Assembly (NCBI GenBank): GCA_017457955.1
Contig: JAFTGL010000006.1
Coordinates: 1-37,211 of the forward strand
DNA from: Ruminococcus sp.
Lineage (GTDB): Bacteria > Bacillota > Clostridia > Oscillospirales > Acutalibacteraceae
Reading direction: 5' to 3'
Length of the DNA stretch: 37,211 bases
Shown here: piece by piece, positions 1-7,181 of the stretch
How the letters are laid out: every line of letters begins with the position of its first letter
Position numbering within the stretch: the first letter of the stretch is position 1
The notes under the pieces: model-generated
Database searches by the model: none
What the model was told of the DNA's origin: nothing
What the model saw: only the letters and a program-made list of their open reading frames with translations
Position numbers and translations under genes: made by a program

Positions 1-384
1 ATTCCTGCACAGCTCTTTGAGTGATTGTACTGCGTCATTATCCTCCCACGCGACTGATACCGGTGTGCCGCCGATCGTCATTTGAAGGTCGCCGCTCTGT
101 ACTTCCTGCGGCTGTTCTTCCTCATATTCCGGCTGATCGTAGTTGTTTTGAGGCTGTTCCTGCTCAGCTTCAGCGGGAGTCGGCTCTGCAGCCGTATTCT
201 GTGTTTCAGGTATGAATGAGACCTGTTCTGTTGCGGCAACGGTTGGCTGTGTCGTTTCCGTCACCGCTGTTGTCGCGGCTTGCACGGTCGGCGCAGTTCT
301 TTCGTTCCGGTTCTGCTCACCATGGCAGGCAGCTAAAAGAATAACGAAACACAGCAATAAGAATATCAGAAATCCTTTTCTCAT
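1..384 (-). CDS. Cyclophilin-like lipoprotein, partial (3' end outside window)
   Basis: Read from the minus strand, 128 codons are open from an ATG at 384 to the window edge, so the C-terminus is missing. The N-terminus is a lipoprotein signal (MRKGFLIFLLLC..., then LLAAC as lipobox), followed by a long low-complexity linker rich in Thr, Ala, Pro, Glu and Gln (about residues 25-100). A folded domain then begins with MTIGGTPVSVAWEDNDAV, which resembles the start of cyclophilin-like fold proteins of Firmicutes. GGAG lies about 8 nt before the ATG, inside the last codons of the acetyltransferase gene 5 nt upstream, so the two are probably co-transcribed. The lipoprotein signal is clear. The domain call rests on a short stretch and is moderately certain. 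The substrate is unknown; proteins of this fold are often only annotated as hypothetical. Confidence 0.7.
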   Translation of the reverse strand, partial: MRKGFLIFLLLCFVILLAACHGEQNRNERTAPTVQAATTAVTETTQPTVAATEQVSFIPETQNTAAEPTPAEAEQEQPQNNYDQPEYEEEQPQEVQSGDLQMTIGGTPVSVAWEDNDAVQSLKELCRN

Positions 385-389
385 TCTGT

Positions 390-962
390 TCACTCCGTTT
401 CAATATATTTGATGAATTTTGCGGGTACGCCGCCTACGACGGTATTGGCTTCGACATTTTTGTTGACGACCGCTCCCGCGGCGATGACCGCGCCGTCACC
501 GATGTTCACACCCGGAAGAATGGTGACGTTTGCCCCGATCCAGACGTTCTTGCCGATGACAACAGGCTTGGGGAGCAGATTTGCGCGCTTACTTGGTTCC
601 ATTTGATGATTGAGTGTTGCGATCACCGTTTTCGGTCCTACCAGCGTTCCGTCGCCGATGGTGATACCGCCCTGATCCTGAAACTGACAGCAGGAGTTGA
701 TAAAGACGTTCTTGCCGATTTTCAGATTCTTTCCGCAATCGGTATAGAACGGCGGGAACATGTACGCTCCCTCGGGAAATTCTCTGTCGGTCAGCCTTTC
801 CATCAAGTCCTTGATTTCTTCGGGCGTATGGTAAGTATTATTCAGCTCTGAGGTGATCTTCATCGCCTCATTGGATAACTCGGTCATTTTCAGATGAACT
901 TCGCTGAATGCGGCGACTTCTTCACCGCTGTCCAGTATTGCAATAAATTCTTCATTTGTCAT
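390..962 (-). CDS. maa: Sugar O-acetyltransferase (maltose/galactoside acetyltransferase family)
   Basis: 190-residue cytosolic acetyl-CoA-dependent acetyltransferase of the left-handed beta-helix (hexapeptide repeat) class. An N-terminal helical Mac domain (about 1-60) precedes hexapeptide repeats such as IGKNVF, IGDGTL, IGKNVW and [13 protein letters not shown] (about 80-180). The family's catalytic histidine is seen as LNHQ (His119). The end, [13 protein letters not shown], is typical of the family, and the length matches maltose O-acetyltransferases. The start is fixed by AAGGTGA 5 nt upstream. The gene is divergent from a LysR regulator and followed 5 nt later by a lipoprotein gene. Its own promoter at 986-1014 lies in the shared intergenic region, so control by the LysR protein is likely. 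The true acceptor sugar cannot be told from sequence. Confidence 0.88.
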   Translation of the reverse strand: MTNEEFIAILDSGEEVAAFSEVHLKMTELSNEAMKITSELNNTYHTPEEIKDLMERLTDREFPEGAYMFPPFYTDCGKNLKIGKNVFINSCCQFQDQGGITIGDGTLVGPKTVIATLNHQMEPSKRANLLPKPVVIGKNVWIGANVTILPGVNIGDGAVIAAGAVVNKNVEANTVVGGVPAKFIKYIETE

Positions 963-985
963 AGGATCACCTTCTCTTTGCTTGT

Positions 986-1014
986 ATTATACCACACGAC
1001 CGATACAATTACAA
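986..1014 (-). promoter_or_regulatory. Promoter of the acetyltransferase-lipoprotein pair
   Basis: On the minus strand, TTGTAA (1009-1014) and TATAAT (986-991) are separated by 17 nt, a good sigma-A match. It lies back to back with the LysR promoter (1042-1070), the usual arrangement for a LysR-regulated divergent pair. Confidence 0.7.
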
Positions 1015-1041
1015 ATACTTATATCAAATACAATATTATGC

Positions 1042-1070
1042 TTTACAGGCATAGATAAGTGTGATATGAT
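1042..1070 (+). promoter_or_regulatory. Promoter of the LysR gene
   Basis: TTTACA (1042-1047) and TATGAT (1065-1070) with a 17-nt spacer, ending about 18 nt before the LysR start codon, so the leader is very short. Confidence 0.65.
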
Positions 1071-1088
1071 AGTGACGAGGTGAAAATG

Positions 1089-1979
1089 ATGGAACTGAGA
1101 GTGCTGCAATACTTCTTGGCAGTAGCAAGAGAAGAAAGCTTCACAGGCGCGGCGAACGCTCTGCACTTGAGCCAGCCGACCTTATCGCGCCAGCTTAAAG
1201 ATTTGGAAATGGAGCTCGGCAAACAGCTGTTTATCCGCGGCGGCAAGAAGATCGACTTGACCGATGAGGGCAGGATCCTCAAGAAGCGTGCGGAGGAGAT
1301 CGTCAGCCTTGTCAATAAGACTGAGAATGAGATCGCCGTTTCCGACGATCATATCACGGGTGACGTCTTTATCGGTGCGGGAGAGACGGTAGGCGTTCGT
1401 ACAATCACAAAAGCTGCGAAGTGTGTGCGCGACAGCTATCCCGACATTCACTTTCATATCATCAGCGGCGACAGAACGGACGTCGTAGAGAAGCTCGACA
1501 GCGGATTGGTCGATTTCGGTCTGATATTCGGCAGTGTGGATGAATCAAAATACGAATCCATCCGCATCCCTAACAGCGATTTATGGGGCGTCTTGATGCG
1601 CAGGGATAGCCCTCTTGCCGACAGAGAAACGATCGAGTCGAAGGATTTATATGACAAACCGCTGATCGTATCCCGTCAGGCTGACAGAACCGGCGTTATC
1701 AAGCGTCTGCTCGGACGCCCCGCAAACAGACTAAGCATCGCCGCTACCTATAACCTGCTGTACAACGGCGCGCTGATGGTACAGGATGGCTTGGGCTACG
1801 CGCTTTGTTTGGAGAGCGTTCATCAACTCGATCGTAACAGCGAGCTGATCTTTAAGCCTTTGTCTACTGCCATCAGCGAAGAACTGCACATCATCTGGAA
1901 AAAGGATAATGTGTTTTCCAAAGCTTCACAAAGGTTTCTTTTTGAAATTTCAAAATCTGTGAAATCATCACGTGTATAG
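1089..1979 (+). CDS. LysR-family transcriptional regulator
   Basis: 296 residues. The N-terminal winged helix-turn-helix (about 1-60) is canonical: MELRVLQYFLAVAREESFT, then AANALHLSQPTLSRQLKDLE. A periplasmic-binding-protein-like effector domain (about 90-290) follows. I chose the ATG at 1089 because GAGGTGA (1077-1083) sits 5 nt before it and the family motif begins there; in-frame GTG 1080 and ATG 1086 overlap or crowd that ribosome-binding site. Divergently transcribed from the acetyltransferase-lipoprotein pair, its probable target. LysR proteins bind T-N11-A sites between divergent promoters and usually repress themselves. The inducer is unknown. Confidence 0.92.
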   Translation: MELRVLQYFLAVAREESFTGAANALHLSQPTLSRQLKDLEMELGKQLFIRGGKKIDLTDEGRILKKRAEEIVSLVNKTENEIAVSDDHITGDVFIGAGETVGVRTITKAAKCVRDSYPDIHFHIISGDRTDVVEKLDSGLVDFGLIFGSVDESKYESIRIPNSDLWGVLMRRDSPLADRETIESKDLYDKPLIVSRQADRTGVIKRLLGRPANRLSIAATYNLLYNGALMVQDGLGYALCLESVHQLDRNSELIFKPLSTAISEELHIIWKKDNVFSKASQRFLFEISKSVKSSRV

Positions 1980-2164
1980 TAAGAGATATCATATTTTCTT
2001 TTGTTCCGCGCTGAACAGCCACATTACAATAAGGCTTTTTCTTCTGTCACAATCACAAAAATAAATGAGGTTTTCGCTATTTCGATTTTTGTTGATTCTG
2101 CGAATGGATTTTTCTTTAAAAAACCTGTATCATATACAAGTCAATCAAAATAAAACATAAACGA

Positions 2165-2261
2165 CACACGTAGTGCTCTGCACGTAAATCTGATCACGGT
2201 ACATATGTTATTCAGTATACCAGCCGATCGGATCTTGCAGAAATGTACGTGTGCTTTTTTT
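2165..2261 (+). other. Possible structured leader ending in a terminator-like T tract, upstream of the DUF2798-like gene
   Basis: CACACGTA (2165-2172) is complementary to TACGTGTG (2246-2253), and the second arm is followed directly by CTTTTTTT (2254-2261). The enclosed 73 nt contain GTGC/GCAC with a 3-nt loop, and GGTA/TACC plus GATC/GATC complementarity, so a closed multi-branch element is possible. It ends 32 nt before the next start codon. No known riboswitch consensus was recognised. The long gap between the arms makes chance pairing possible. The rest of 1980-2293 is AT-rich, with only a weak candidate promoter (TTGATT at 2092-2097, TTTAAA at 2115-2120). Confidence 0.35.
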
Positions 2262-2293
2262 ATTGATAAAAACCACCAAAAGGAGAAATCATT

Positions 2294-2989
2294 ATGCCGA
2301 GAAATCAATTTCAAAGAATGGTGTTTGCCTTTCTGACCGTTGTCATCACGGTACACGCCTATGTATTCTACAGTCTGTATGTCGTCAACGGCGATTTGCT
2401 GATGGAGCTGACCGGAGCCGACAGCGTCCTGCACGCGATCAATGCGCAGGGCGGCGTCTACATATTCGGGTCAATGCTGCCGATCTGGGCTGTCGTTCTG
2501 ATCGAATTCTGCTTTGCGTACAGTCTTGAATGCCTTGCCGGAAGTCCCTTGTCATTCAGGATGGCAAGCAAGATGTTTGACCCGAGAAAGAATCATCCCA
2601 TGATCTTCGAGACGGTCATCATCAGCTGTACGGTGCTGATCATGTGCCCTTCGATGAGCTTCATAGCGGCGTGGCTGTATTACCCCTACTACGCGGGCTT
2701 CAACCTCTTGACCCTGCTTGCGAACTGGCTCAAGCTCATCTGCTTCAACTTCCCGTTCGCGTTCTTCTCGCAGGTGTTCTTCATCCAGCCGATCGTCAGA
2801 TGGCTGTTCAGAAAACTGTTCGCTAAGGACATCCAAAAGAGAAATCAGGCGCAGGAGCAGGAGCGCCCGCAGGACGAGCAGGAGGTCATCGCTGATATCT
2901 TCCGCAGGATGGACGAGATCCGCGAGGACTTGGCGCATGAAAGACGACAGCGCAAGAAGCTCGCCGCAAAGGTCGACATAAAAGAATAA
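2294..2989 (+). CDS. DUF2798-like integral membrane protein with C-terminal coiled coil
   Basis: 231 residues. The opening MPRNQFQRMVFAFLTVV is very like DUF2798 proteins, which are small membrane proteins of unknown function. Four hydrophobic segments are visible, at about residues 8-28, 55-78, 98-122 and 130-160, followed by a charged tail (about 175-231) rich in Gln, Glu, Arg and Lys with heptad spacing, likely a cytoplasmic coiled coil. AGGAG lies 8 nt before the ATG. It stands alone on the plus strand, preceded by a possible structured leader and followed by a bidirectional terminator shared with the convergent pnuC-like gene. Family assignment is moderately sure; no function is claimed. 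Confidence 0.75.
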   Translation: MPRNQFQRMVFAFLTVVITVHAYVFYSLYVVNGDLLMELTGADSVLHAINAQGGVYIFGSMLPIWAVVLIEFCFAYSLECLAGSPLSFRMASKMFDPRKNHPMIFETVIISCTVLIMCPSMSFIAAWLYYPYYAGFNLLTLLANWLKLICFNFPFAFFSQVFFIQPIVRWLFRKLFAKDIQKRNQAQEQERPQDEQEVIADIFRRMDEIREDLAHERRQRKKLAAKVDIKE

Positions 2990-2995
2990 ATCAAA

Positions 2996-3028
2996 AAACA
3001 TCCTGATCTCAATGAGGTCAGGATGTTT
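2996..3028. terminator. Bidirectional intrinsic terminator between convergent genes
   Basis: A 15-bp stem (AAACATCCTGATCTC with GAGGTCAGGATGTTT, one G-T wobble) with a 3-nt loop, A-rich on its left and T-rich on its right. It serves the DUF2798-like gene on the plus strand and overlaps the last codons of the pnuC-like gene on the minus strand. Confidence 0.85.
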
Positions 3029-3725
3029 CATTTGAGCGATCTGCGGTCTGTTTTTTCTTTAAACGCTGCCAGTTATAGAAGCCGTAGAGATCGTTGATCA
3101 AAAAGACGGTGAAGCACAAAACCATCGGCAGATAATCATGGTTTTCTATGGTTGCCAGTACCCACAGAACGATCAGGACGATATCGTTCAGCGCATAGAA
3201 GATACCGTAATACTCCGAGCGGAGCAAAACCAGCGACGCCGCCAAAAAGCTCGTGGCAATCGATATTGTTGAGAAAAGGATGTTCGGCGTATCCAGAAGA
3301 TCAAGAATGAAATAAAAGCCGACCGTGACCAATGCGGTAAGAATGATCAGAACGATCCAGTCGCGACGCTTCATCGCTCTGACTCTGACCTCGCCTTTGG
3401 TATACGGATGTCTGATCCAGCTGACGACAGCCCCTAGAGCGATCGGAGCGGTCATACCGAGGTAAGTGATCACCTCGCTCCAATAGCGATACTTGATGCT
3501 GACGACGGCGTACAGCAGTCCGAATATCACGGTCATCACTTGACCGATGACGTTTCCCTTCGCTACAAAAATCAATCCGCTGACGCCGATCAGCGAAGCG
3601 GCAAGCGTCAGATAATCCGTGTTTCCCATGGCGAAAAAGCAAAGCGTTATCCCTGTCACAGATAAAATCCACAGCAGTTTTTCATACCACTTCAATCCGA
3701 CGACAGAATCCTTAATAAACTTCAT
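3018..3725 (-). CDS. pnuC: PnuC-family vitamin transporter (nicotinamide riboside type)
   Basis: 235 residues with about seven hydrophobic segments, and a C-terminus matching PnuC: RSEYYGIFYALNDIVLIVLW (about 170-190) and later NDLYGFYNWQRLKKKQ (about 210-226). The W..xxN, NDxVLIxLW and YGFxNWxR signatures are those of PnuC, a facilitator in which intracellular phosphorylation traps nicotinamide riboside. The relatives PnuT (thiamine) and PnuX (riboflavin) look similar, so the substrate is not certain; no TPP or FMN riboswitch is present. The gene has a consensus promoter at 3822-3850 and a 97-nt leader with a strong intrinsic terminator, so it is probably controlled by attenuation. The start follows GAGG at close spacing (TTGAGGGTAATG). 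Confidence 0.85.
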   Translation of the reverse strand: MKFIKDSVVGLKWYEKLLWILSVTGITLCFFAMGNTDYLTLAASLIGVSGLIFVAKGNVIGQVMTVIFGLLYAVVSIKYRYWSEVITYLGMTAPIALGAVVSWIRHPYTKGEVRVRAMKRRDWIVLIILTALVTVGFYFILDLLDTPNILFSTISIATSFLAASLVLLRSEYYGIFYALNDIVLIVLWVLATIENHDYLPMVLCFTVFLINDLYGFYNWQRLKKKQTADRSNETS

Positions 3726-3740
3726 ACATTACCCTCAAAC

Positions 3741-3814
3741 AAAAAGCACCTGAGCCGTATCTACTAAGACCTAAAGATACGGCGCAGATGCAGTACATCT
3801 CTACCCGGTGGCAG
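3741..3814 (-). promoter_or_regulatory. Attenuator-type leader of pnuC (unassigned riboswitch candidate)
   Basis: On the minus strand the transcript begins just after the -10 box (3822-3827) and can form, in order: CTGCC/GGTAG with loop ACCG (3801-3814), AGATG/CATCT with loop TACTG (3786-3800), and a long hairpin GCATCTG-GCCGTATC / GATACGGC-CAGGTGC (3746-3791; one mismatch, one wobble) followed by TTTTTG (3741-3745 plus flank). The second hairpin and the terminator share CATCT, so they are mutually exclusive, the hallmark of transcription attenuation. GCCACC in the first hairpin could also pair with GGTGC of the terminator. It does not match the TPP, FMN, preQ1 or THF consensus as I know them. 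Confidence 0.65.
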
Positions 3815-3821
3815 TATGGTT

Positions 3822-3850
3822 ATTATAGACCGTGATCAAAAGATTGTCAA
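3822..3850 (-). promoter_or_regulatory. Consensus sigma-A promoter of pnuC
   Basis: Minus strand TTGACA (3845-3850), 17-nt spacer, TATAAT (3822-3827): both hexamers are perfect. Such a strong promoter fits a gene whose output is set by the downstream attenuator. Confidence 0.88.
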
Positions 3851-3906
3851 GTCCGCTTCATCGGCGTTTACCGACTGCTGACGAACGGATCACGAATACC
3901 TTTATA

Positions 3907-5400
3907 TTATTGTAACGTTTGGATAAACCGCATGAACGCTGCCTGTCCTTCTTCGCCGCGCTTGAATACGCCCGCGTCGCACAGAACTTGTTCGAACACC
4001 TTGCCGACCTCGGCGCGGATGATCTCTGTCGCGTTATCGGCGTTGAACTCTGGATGACGCGGCATGAATTCCTTCGCCCATTCCGCGTGAGAAGCGGTCG
4101 CGGGATTCGCGGTCAGATCAGCGCCGCTGAGCAGAGTGGTTCTGACTTCCTCCAGCTCTGTCGCCAATCTGGCAGGCAGAACGGCTAAGCCCATCACCTC
4201 GATCAGTCCGATGTTCTCCTTTTTGATATGGTGCAGGGTCGGGTTGGGATGATAAACGCCCAGTGGTCTGTCCTCGGAGGTGATATTATTGCGGAGTACC
4301 AAGTCACACTCGTACAGTCCGTCCTTCATGCGCGCGATCGGAGTGATCGTGTTATGCGGCACGCCGTCGGTGAACACAAAGATGTTTGCCGCTTCATCGG
4401 TGTAACCGCGCCACGCCTTCAGCACATCGGCGCAAGCGTCGGCAAGTTGTTCTTTATCTGTACCGCGCAGACGGATGACCGACATGGGCCACTTGACTGT
4501 CGCCGCGTGTACATCGGGATGATCGGGTAAGGAAAACTCAACTTCCTCCGACGCCTCCGCCATCGCAAAGGTGTAGTGACCGCCCTGAAAATGCTCATGA
4601 CTGAGGATAGAGCCGCCGACGATCGGCAGGTCGGCGTTGGAGCCGACGAAATAATGCGGGAACTGCCCGATAAAATCAAAGAGCTTGCGGAAAACCGCCG
4701 CGTCTATCACCATCGGGATGTGCTCGCTGTTGAATACGATACAGTGTTCGTTATAGTAGCCGTAGGGCGAGTATTGCAGATACCAGTCGCCGCCGTTTAT
4801 CTTAAGCGGGATGGGGCGCAGATTCTGGCGCGCGGGATGATCCTGCCGTCCCGCGTAGCCCATGTTCTCGGCACAGAGCTGACACTTCGGATAAGCGGCC
4901 GAAACGGTCGCTCCCGCCTTAGCGATATCGCGCGGGTCTTTCTCGGGCTTTGAACGATTGATGGTGATATCCAGCGTTCCGAACTCGGACGCATACTTCC
5001 ATTTCACGTCCTTTGCGATACGCCCCGCCCGGACATAGTTGAGTTTTTGGCTGATGTCGAAATACCAGTTTGTCGCCGCTTCGGGAGATCTTTCATACCG
5101 CTCCCAAAAATCACGGATGATCTCACGCGGCATGGGCGTAACGATCCCCATGAGCTTGGTGTCAAAAAGATCGCGGTTCGCTGTCGTATCCTCGATCACG
5201 CCGTTCTCGCAGGCATAGTCGATCAGAGGTTTCAATATCTCGTCAATGGCGGTATCAGCTTTCTCAACAGACACATCCTGCCAGTCATAAATGCGCAGCG
5301 CGTCCATGAGCTGATTGCGTACAACTAACTCATCATCTTTTGTGATCAAACCGTTATGGATCGAATAGTCGATCAGTTTTTGAATATCGGAACAAATCAT
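3907..5400 (-). CDS. galT: Galactose-1-phosphate uridylyltransferase, type 2
   Basis: 497 residues, the length of the Firmicutes-type GalT2 family rather than the roughly 350-residue type 1 enzyme. It exchanges UDP between UDP-glucose and galactose 1-phosphate in the Leloir pathway, in the cytosol. SILSHEHFQGGHYTFAM (about 264-280) carries the type 2 equivalent of the active-site His-x-His (His268 and His270). CQLC at 173-176 is a family-typical cysteine pair. AAGGAGT lies 6 nt before the ATG. It starts 11 nt after galK ends, so galK-galT form one transcript. No galE or aldose epimerase is seen in this window. No clear terminator follows. Confidence 0.95.
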   Translation of the reverse strand: MICSDIQKLIDYSIHNGLITKDDELVVRNQLMDALRIYDWQDVSVEKADTAIDEILKPLIDYACENGVIEDTTANRDLFDTKLMGIVTPMPREIIRDFWERYERSPEAATNWYFDISQKLNYVRAGRIAKDVKWKYASEFGTLDITINRSKPEKDPRDIAKAGATVSAAYPKCQLCAENMGYAGRQDHPARQNLRPIPLKINGGDWYLQYSPYGYYNEHCIVFNSEHIPMVIDAAVFRKLFDFIGQFPHYFVGSNADLPIVGGSILSHEHFQGGHYTFAMAEASEEVEFSLPDHPDVHAATVKWPMSVIRLRGTDKEQLADACADVLKAWRGYTDEAANIFVFTDGVPHNTITPIARMKDGLYECDLVLRNNITSEDRPLGVYHPNPTLHHIKKENIGLIEVMGLAVLPARLATELEEVRTTLLSGADLTANPATASHAEWAKEFMPRHPEFNADNATEIIRAEVGKVFEQVLCDAGVFKRGEEGQAAFMRFIQTLQ

Positions 5401-5411
5401 GCTGTGACTCC

Positions 5412-6695
5412 TTATATGATTTTTATGCCGCCGACGGAACGGATACGGAGCACGTAACAGCTCCCCCCACCGAAGAGGGCATCCATCTTCTCACGGTAAG
5501 CGTCGGTTTTTTCAAGCGGGACGAACGCCTGTATCGTACCTGCAAAGCCGCCGCCATGGACACGGACGCTTGCGTCATTTCCCAGGAACGACTTGCTTAC
5601 TGCTATACCTAACGGGATGCCCTGCTCCAAAGGCTTCTTGGTTGAATAGAGATTTTGCAGGAGATTTGCGGAGGAATCGGCGCTCTGACGATATAGTGTA
5701 AATAACCGTTCCAAATCGCCCCTCTCCAGTGCGTCAGCCTCCTGTATCGCGCGCCTGTTCTCACCGAAGAAGTGGATCGCTCTGAGGATCGCGCGGTCGC
5801 TGACCTTTCCGTGCAGCTCGGGTATCGCGGAAAAGAACGCCTTTTCGTCCACCTCACGCAGATACGGCTTGCCGAAGTACGCCGCAACCTCTTTCATCTC
5901 AGCGGGTACGGCGACATAATCGTCCGTTAAATCAGAATGACTGCCTCTGGTATCGGTGATACAAAGGTTGTAGCCTGCCTTTTCAAAATCAAAGCTGTGC
6001 TTTTCGACTCGCGGGTCGTCGGTATCTCTGAAATCGAGAAAAACAAATCCGCCGACGGAGCAGACCATCTGGTCGAGCAGACCGCTTCCTTTGCCGAAGT
6101 AAACGTTCTCGGCATACTGACCGATCTTTGCAATCTCTATCTCGCCTGCTTTCCCGTCATTATACTGTATATCGATGATCGTACCGATCAGGGTCTCGAA
6201 TGCCGCCGAGGATGAAAGACCGCTGCCGCTGAGCACATCCGAAACGGTATAGGCGTCAAAACCACCGACCTTTACGCCCATCTGAGCGAACCGTGCGGCA
6301 ATACCGCGCACGATCGCGGTCGAATTTCCTTTTTCCTCATCTTTGACGGAAAGATCATCCAAAGAGACCTCGCTCAACCCGTAGCCCTCGGACATTAGGC
6401 GGATCATGCCCTCGTCATGGAACGCGACGACCGCGACAGCATCGAGGTTCACCGCCGCGGCTAACGCACAGCCGTGCTGGTGGTCGGTATGATTGCCGCC
6501 GATCTCCGAACGTCCGGGAGCGGAGAAGATATGGACGTCATCATGCTGCGGGAAAGCAGCCGCAAATCTTTGTACCGCTTTCCCATAACGCTCTCTCTGA
6601 GCGGCAAGGACCGTTTCATCACTGCCGTAAAGCACACGCAGTTTTTCGTCGATCCCGCCGATCCTGATATGCTGTAATAATTCCTGTATTTTCAT
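5412..6695 (-). CDS. galK: Galactokinase
   Basis: 427 residues, GHMP kinase superfamily; phosphorylates alpha-D-galactose with ATP in the cytosol. All three GHMP motifs are present: the galactokinase signature GRSEIGGNHTDHQHG (61-75), the phosphate-binding LSGSGLSSSAA (about 155-165), and VHGGGFAGTIQAF near residue 380. The signature has Ser-Glu and Asn-His variants of the classical GRVNLIGEHTDY form, as in clostridial homologues. First gene of galK-galT. The ribosome-binding site is weak (GGGGAT 6 nt upstream). A probable promoter on the minus strand has TTGACA at 6772-6777 with a poor -10 (GAAAAT at 6749-6754). The gene is divergent from the trp operon. No operator was recognised. Confidence 0.95.
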   Translation of the reverse strand: MKIQELLQHIRIGGIDEKLRVLYGSDETVLAAQRERYGKAVQRFAAAFPQHDDVHIFSAPGRSEIGGNHTDHQHGCALAAAVNLDAVAVVAFHDEGMIRLMSEGYGLSEVSLDDLSVKDEEKGNSTAIVRGIAARFAQMGVKVGGFDAYTVSDVLSGSGLSSSAAFETLIGTIIDIQYNDGKAGEIEIAKIGQYAENVYFGKGSGLLDQMVCSVGGFVFLDFRDTDDPRVEKHSFDFEKAGYNLCITDTRGSHSDLTDDYVAVPAEMKEVAAYFGKPYLREVDEKAFFSAIPELHGKVSDRAILRAIHFFGENRRAIQEADALERGDLERLFTLYRQSADSSANLLQNLYSTKKPLEQGIPLGIAVSKSFLGNDASVRVHGGGFAGTIQAFVPLEKTDAYREKMDALFGGGSCYVLRIRSVGGIKII

Positions 6696-6837
6696 CTCGT
6701 TATCCCCGCTTATCGAGTCGTTCCCTTCCTTTGAGGATCTCTGTCTCTATTTTCCTACTTTAACGGCATGATGTCAAGCGTCAAAGCAGGATAATCCCGC
6801 ATTATTTGAAGAAAAGCGTCGCCGCCGCAAAAAAACC

Positions 6838-6866
6838 TTGACACGTTACCGTATTAGTGCTATAAT
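6838..6866 (+). promoter_or_regulatory. Consensus promoter of the trp operon
   Basis: TTGACA (6838-6843), 17-nt spacer, TATAAT (6861-6866): perfect hexamers. It starts the T-box leader. Confidence 0.9.
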
Positions 6867-6872
6867 ACGGTA

Positions 6873-7153
6873 AACCGTTGAAGCGGAGATAAAGGCGATT
6901 ATGCTTTCACAGAGAACCCGCGATGCTGAGAATCGGGTAAAACACAGATCGTTTTACGGAGTTGTTCCGTATTAAATGGACCGCTGAGGGCGCATTCAAA
7001 CGGGAACGTGATGTTCCCTTAGTATCATGCGACGGGACGTCCCGTTACAGGCGAGGGATATGTCAGTATCCTCAAAGCGCACGAGAAATCGTGAATCAAG
7101 GTGGCACCGCGGATCATTTCGTCCTTGACAGAATTCTGTCAAGGGCTTTTCTT
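6873..7153 (+). ncRNA. Tryptophan T-box riboswitch (trp operon leader)
   Basis: The T-box sequence AAGGTGGCACCGCGG (7098-7112) is essentially perfect and is followed by the terminator CCTTGACAG-AATT-CTGTCAAGG then GCTTTTCTT (7123-7153). Stem I is closed by AGCGG (6882-6886) with CCGCT (6981-6985) and contains the AGAGAACC bulge region and GCTGAGAATC distal loop sequence typical of T-boxes. Just inside the 3' side of Stem I lies AAATGGACC, giving UGG (6977-6979) as specifier, the tryptophan codon. Uncharged tRNA-Trp should pair there and, through its NCCA end, with the T-box bulge, stabilising the antiterminator and allowing transcription of trpEGDCFBA. Confidence 0.95.
7123..7153 (+). terminator. 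T-box intrinsic terminator
   Basis: 9-bp stem CCTTGACAG/CTGTCAAGG with AATT loop, then GCTTTTCTT. It overlaps the antiterminator region of the T-box and ends about 30 nt before trpE. Confidence 0.9.
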
Positions 7154-7181
7154 ATGCTCTTGAATGAAAGGTTTGATACTT

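Noticed and set aside
3741-3814. TPP or FMN riboswitch in front of the pnuC-like gene
   Set aside because: The conserved CUGAGA/ACCUGAUC elements of TPP and the GGUGAAAUUCCC-type elements of FMN aptamers are absent, and the leader is too short.
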